From positions 1 to 64,000 of the forward strand of contig JAIESL010000035.1 in NCBI GenBank assembly GCA_019746095.1: a stretch of DNA of 64,000 nucleotides, read 5' to 3'. The stretch's first letter is position 1. Each line of letters opens with the position of its first letter. The notes under the pieces were generated by a model that did no database searches, was not told the origin of the DNA, and was given only the letters and a program-made list of their open reading frames with translations. Of the stretch, positions 62,548-64,000 are shown in pieces. The position numbers and the translations under genes were made by a program. This DNA comes from Caulobacteraceae bacterium. Lineage in GTDB: Bacteria > Pseudomonadota > Alphaproteobacteria > Caulobacterales > Caulobacteraceae.

Positions 62548-63480
62548 TCAGGCGGCGGGCGCTGCGGGCGGCGGGGTGACCGGACGCGCCGCCTGCGGGC
62601 GATCCAGTCCGGCGTCACGCTTCAGCCGCGCCGCGACCGGCGCGCTCATGCGCAGATAGCCAGCCATCGACATGTGAATTCCATCGCCGGCGCGCATCAG
62701 GACCCGGCGTCCGCCGTCGGTCGGCAGATAGGCCTCATAGCCGCCATCGGCATTGGAGGTCAGGCCCTCGGTCCCGATATAGGGCACGCCAAGCGCCCGC
62801 ATCCGGGCCTCGACCACGCCGTTGATCAGCATCATCTTGTCGTCGAAGCTGTCGCGCTTCATCCGCGGCAGGCCGACCCAATAGACCGCGACATCCCGGC
62901 TGCGGAGCAGGGCGACCAGATCGTCGATCCGCTTGGCATAGGCCGCCTTCCAGCCCTCGGTGCCGAACATGTGGACGACGCTGCCTGTATCAATGCCCTG
63001 GGCGTCATTGGTGCCGAACAGCATGACCGCGACATCGACGGGCTGCTCGTCGAGCTGGGCCTGGGTCCTGGCCTGGATGTTCACATAGTCGTAGCGGCTC
63101 AAACCGGTCGAGACCTGCGAGAATTTGAGCACCGTGAGGTTCGGCTGGTCCTGCAGGTCGCGGTACAGGCCCGCGTACAGGCCGTCGGCCATGGAGTCCC
63201 CGAACACGCCGATCCGCAAGGGACCCCGCGCCAGCCGCTCGTTCAGCGGGGTCAGGCGGGTGATCGCCGGAGCGGGTGTGGCCACGGGGGCAACGGGAGC
63301 CGGCGCGGCTGCCGGTGCGGGCGGCGCGGACGCCGCGGCCTTGTCACCGAGCATGAGGGTCGGATGGCGCAGCCACGCACGACCGTCCGGCGTCAGCGCC
63401 AGTCCGGCCAGAACGCCGATCACGAAGACCGCCGTCAAAGCGTTGATGCCAGCGCGCAAAACGTCCCCCGACTGAACCAC
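62548..63480 (-). CDS. membrane-anchored SGNH-family protein (DUF459-like)
   Basis: This 310-aa protein has one N-terminal helix (INALTAVFVIGVLAGLAL) and an Ala/Pro-rich linker (about 50-75). Its SGNH domain has block I in GVFGDSMADGLYAG (Ser), LFGTNDAQG (Asn/Gly) and GDGIHMSMAGYLRMS (Asp/His). The DUF459 type is often found beside polysaccharide or envelope genes. It is the first gene of the operon, with two bases to the second SGNH gene. It probably acts in the periplasm on the same polymer. Confidence 0.87.
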   Translation of the reverse strand: MVQSGDVLRAGINALTAVFVIGVLAGLALTPDGRAWLRHPTLMLGDKAAASAPPAPAAAPAPVAPVATPAPAITRLTPLNERLARGPLRIGVFGDSMADGLYAGLYRDLQDQPNLTVLKFSQVSTGLSRYDYVNIQARTQAQLDEQPVDVAVMLFGTNDAQGIDTGSVVHMFGTEGWKAAYAKRIDDLVALLRSRDVAVYWVGLPRMKRDSFDDKMMLINGVVEARMRALGVPYIGTEGLTSNADGGYEAYLPTDGGRRVLMRAGDGIHMSMAGYLRMSAPVAARLKRDAGLDRPQAARPVTPPPAAPAA

Positions 63481-63563
63481 GTCCAGTCCGACCTTTTACC
63501 CTATCCCCCTGATCTGGCCACCACGTGCCCGCGTCGCGGGAAGATAAAGGTTAACCGGGAGGG

Positions 63564-63977
63564 TCAGCCGAACCGGCGTTCGGCCCAACGCGCGCTGAGA
63601 TATCCGCCCAGCGCCGAGACGCTCGTCAGGGTCGTGCCCCAGGCCAGGTCGATCAGGGTGAGGTGCAGCGACCAGACCTTCAGCGTCGCCTGGTTGGTCA
63701 GATCATAGGTGGCGTAGGCCACAAACCCCAGCACAGCCCCGTTGATGACCGCCCGCTGCCAGGCCCCCTTGCGCAGGGCCGGGGCGATGGCGAGGAAGAC
63801 CGTTCCGAAGATGGAGATGAGATAGAAGGCGACCGCCGCCTGCATGTCCGGCTTTTCGGCCAGGATCGGCCCGAGCACCGGCCTGTAGAGCCGGTCGAGC
63901 ATATTGCTCAGCCAGACCGCGTCGATGGCCGCGAAAGTCACGCCGGCACCCAGATAGGCGAAGATGTATTTGATCAT
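63564..63977 (-). CDS. DUF2177-family membrane protein
   Basis: This 137-aa protein has four membrane helices and the DUF2177 features: DAVWLSNMLDRLYRPVLGPI near the start, a central GAVLGFVAYATYDLTNQATLK and a C-terminal DLAWGTTLTSVSALGGY. The function of this family is unknown. It stands alone, upstream of the SGNH operon and reading in the same direction, with an 83-base gap. Only 23 bases of the window remain beyond its start. Confidence 0.93.
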   Translation of the reverse strand: MIKYIFAYLGAGVTFAAIDAVWLSNMLDRLYRPVLGPILAEKPDMQAAVAFYLISIFGTVFLAIAPALRKGAWQRAVINGAVLGFVAYATYDLTNQATLKVWSLHLTLIDLAWGTTLTSVSALGGYLSARWAERRFG

Positions 63978-64000
63978 GGCTTCAGATCCTCAAGCCGGCT

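Overview
The window is a GC-rich (strong G/C at third codon positions) alphaproteobacterial chromosome segment. TonB-dependent outer-membrane uptake, many secreted S9 peptidases, a fused CysNC, a TorF-like porin beside AmtB and the Anbu operon suggest Caulobacterales, probably Brevundimonas-like. The genus is an inference, since no rRNA or marker search was possible. I saw no prophage, IS element or CRISPR array. One tRNA (Lys, CTT) is present.

Layout. 1-96: 3' end of a probable 5-aminolevulinate synthase gene. 139-9284: a dicarboxylate locus. dctA, a large TonB-dependent receptor and a secreted alpha/beta hydrolase run leftward, and a DctB/DctD-type two-component system runs rightward, with two 18-bp palindromes between them. 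The DctD-like regulator lacks the GAFTGA sigma-54 loop. 9347-17530: nitrogen assimilation (amtB, torF-like porin, gltD, gltB). 17797-19893: double-domain beta-propeller phytase.

20004-26000: a probable trans-4-hydroxy-L-proline catabolic locus: FAD-dependent D-hydroxyproline dehydrogenase, DapA-family deaminase, proline-racemase-family epimerase, GntR/FCD regulator, M24 prolidase-like peptidase and a TauE/SafE permease. A perfect 12-bp palindrome, ATCGTATACGAT, lies in both divergent promoter regions and is the probable GntR operator. 25997-27986: PHA synthase preceded by an uncharacterised 62-aa gene. 28099-37000: a LysR gene and an eight-gene string for CoA-dependent aerobic degradation of 2-aminobenzoate (anthranilate): fused monooxygenase/reductase, SDR, MarR, crotonase-fold protein, acyl-CoA dehydrogenase, CoA ligase, thioesterase and RidA. 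37039-39794: cysD-cysNC sulfate activation.

39799-48496: tyrosinase, secreted amidase, S9 peptidase, ferredoxin-NADP reductase, chorismate mutase, orphan Hpt protein and an APC amino-acid transporter. 48698-48773: tRNA-Lys. 48928-52251: secreted TolB-like propeller/amidohydrolase fusion. 52305-56318: the Anbu operon (circularly permuted ATP-grasp, alpha-E, transglutaminase-like, proteasome-like Anbu peptidase). 56406-59318: small lipoprotein and a glutamyl-endopeptidase-like S9 enzyme. 59384-63480: a four-gene MBOAT/SGNH module resembling polysaccharide O-acetylation systems. 63564-63977: DUF2177 membrane protein.

Most other long ORFs in the track, including a 1722-codon one, are antisense shadows of these genes. 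Starts were moved from the track where a ribosome binding site, overlap or signal peptide decided it (dctB, gltD, torF, amtB, GntR, TauE, phaC, LysR, SDR, MarR, S9, chorismate mutase, Hpt, APC, Anbu).
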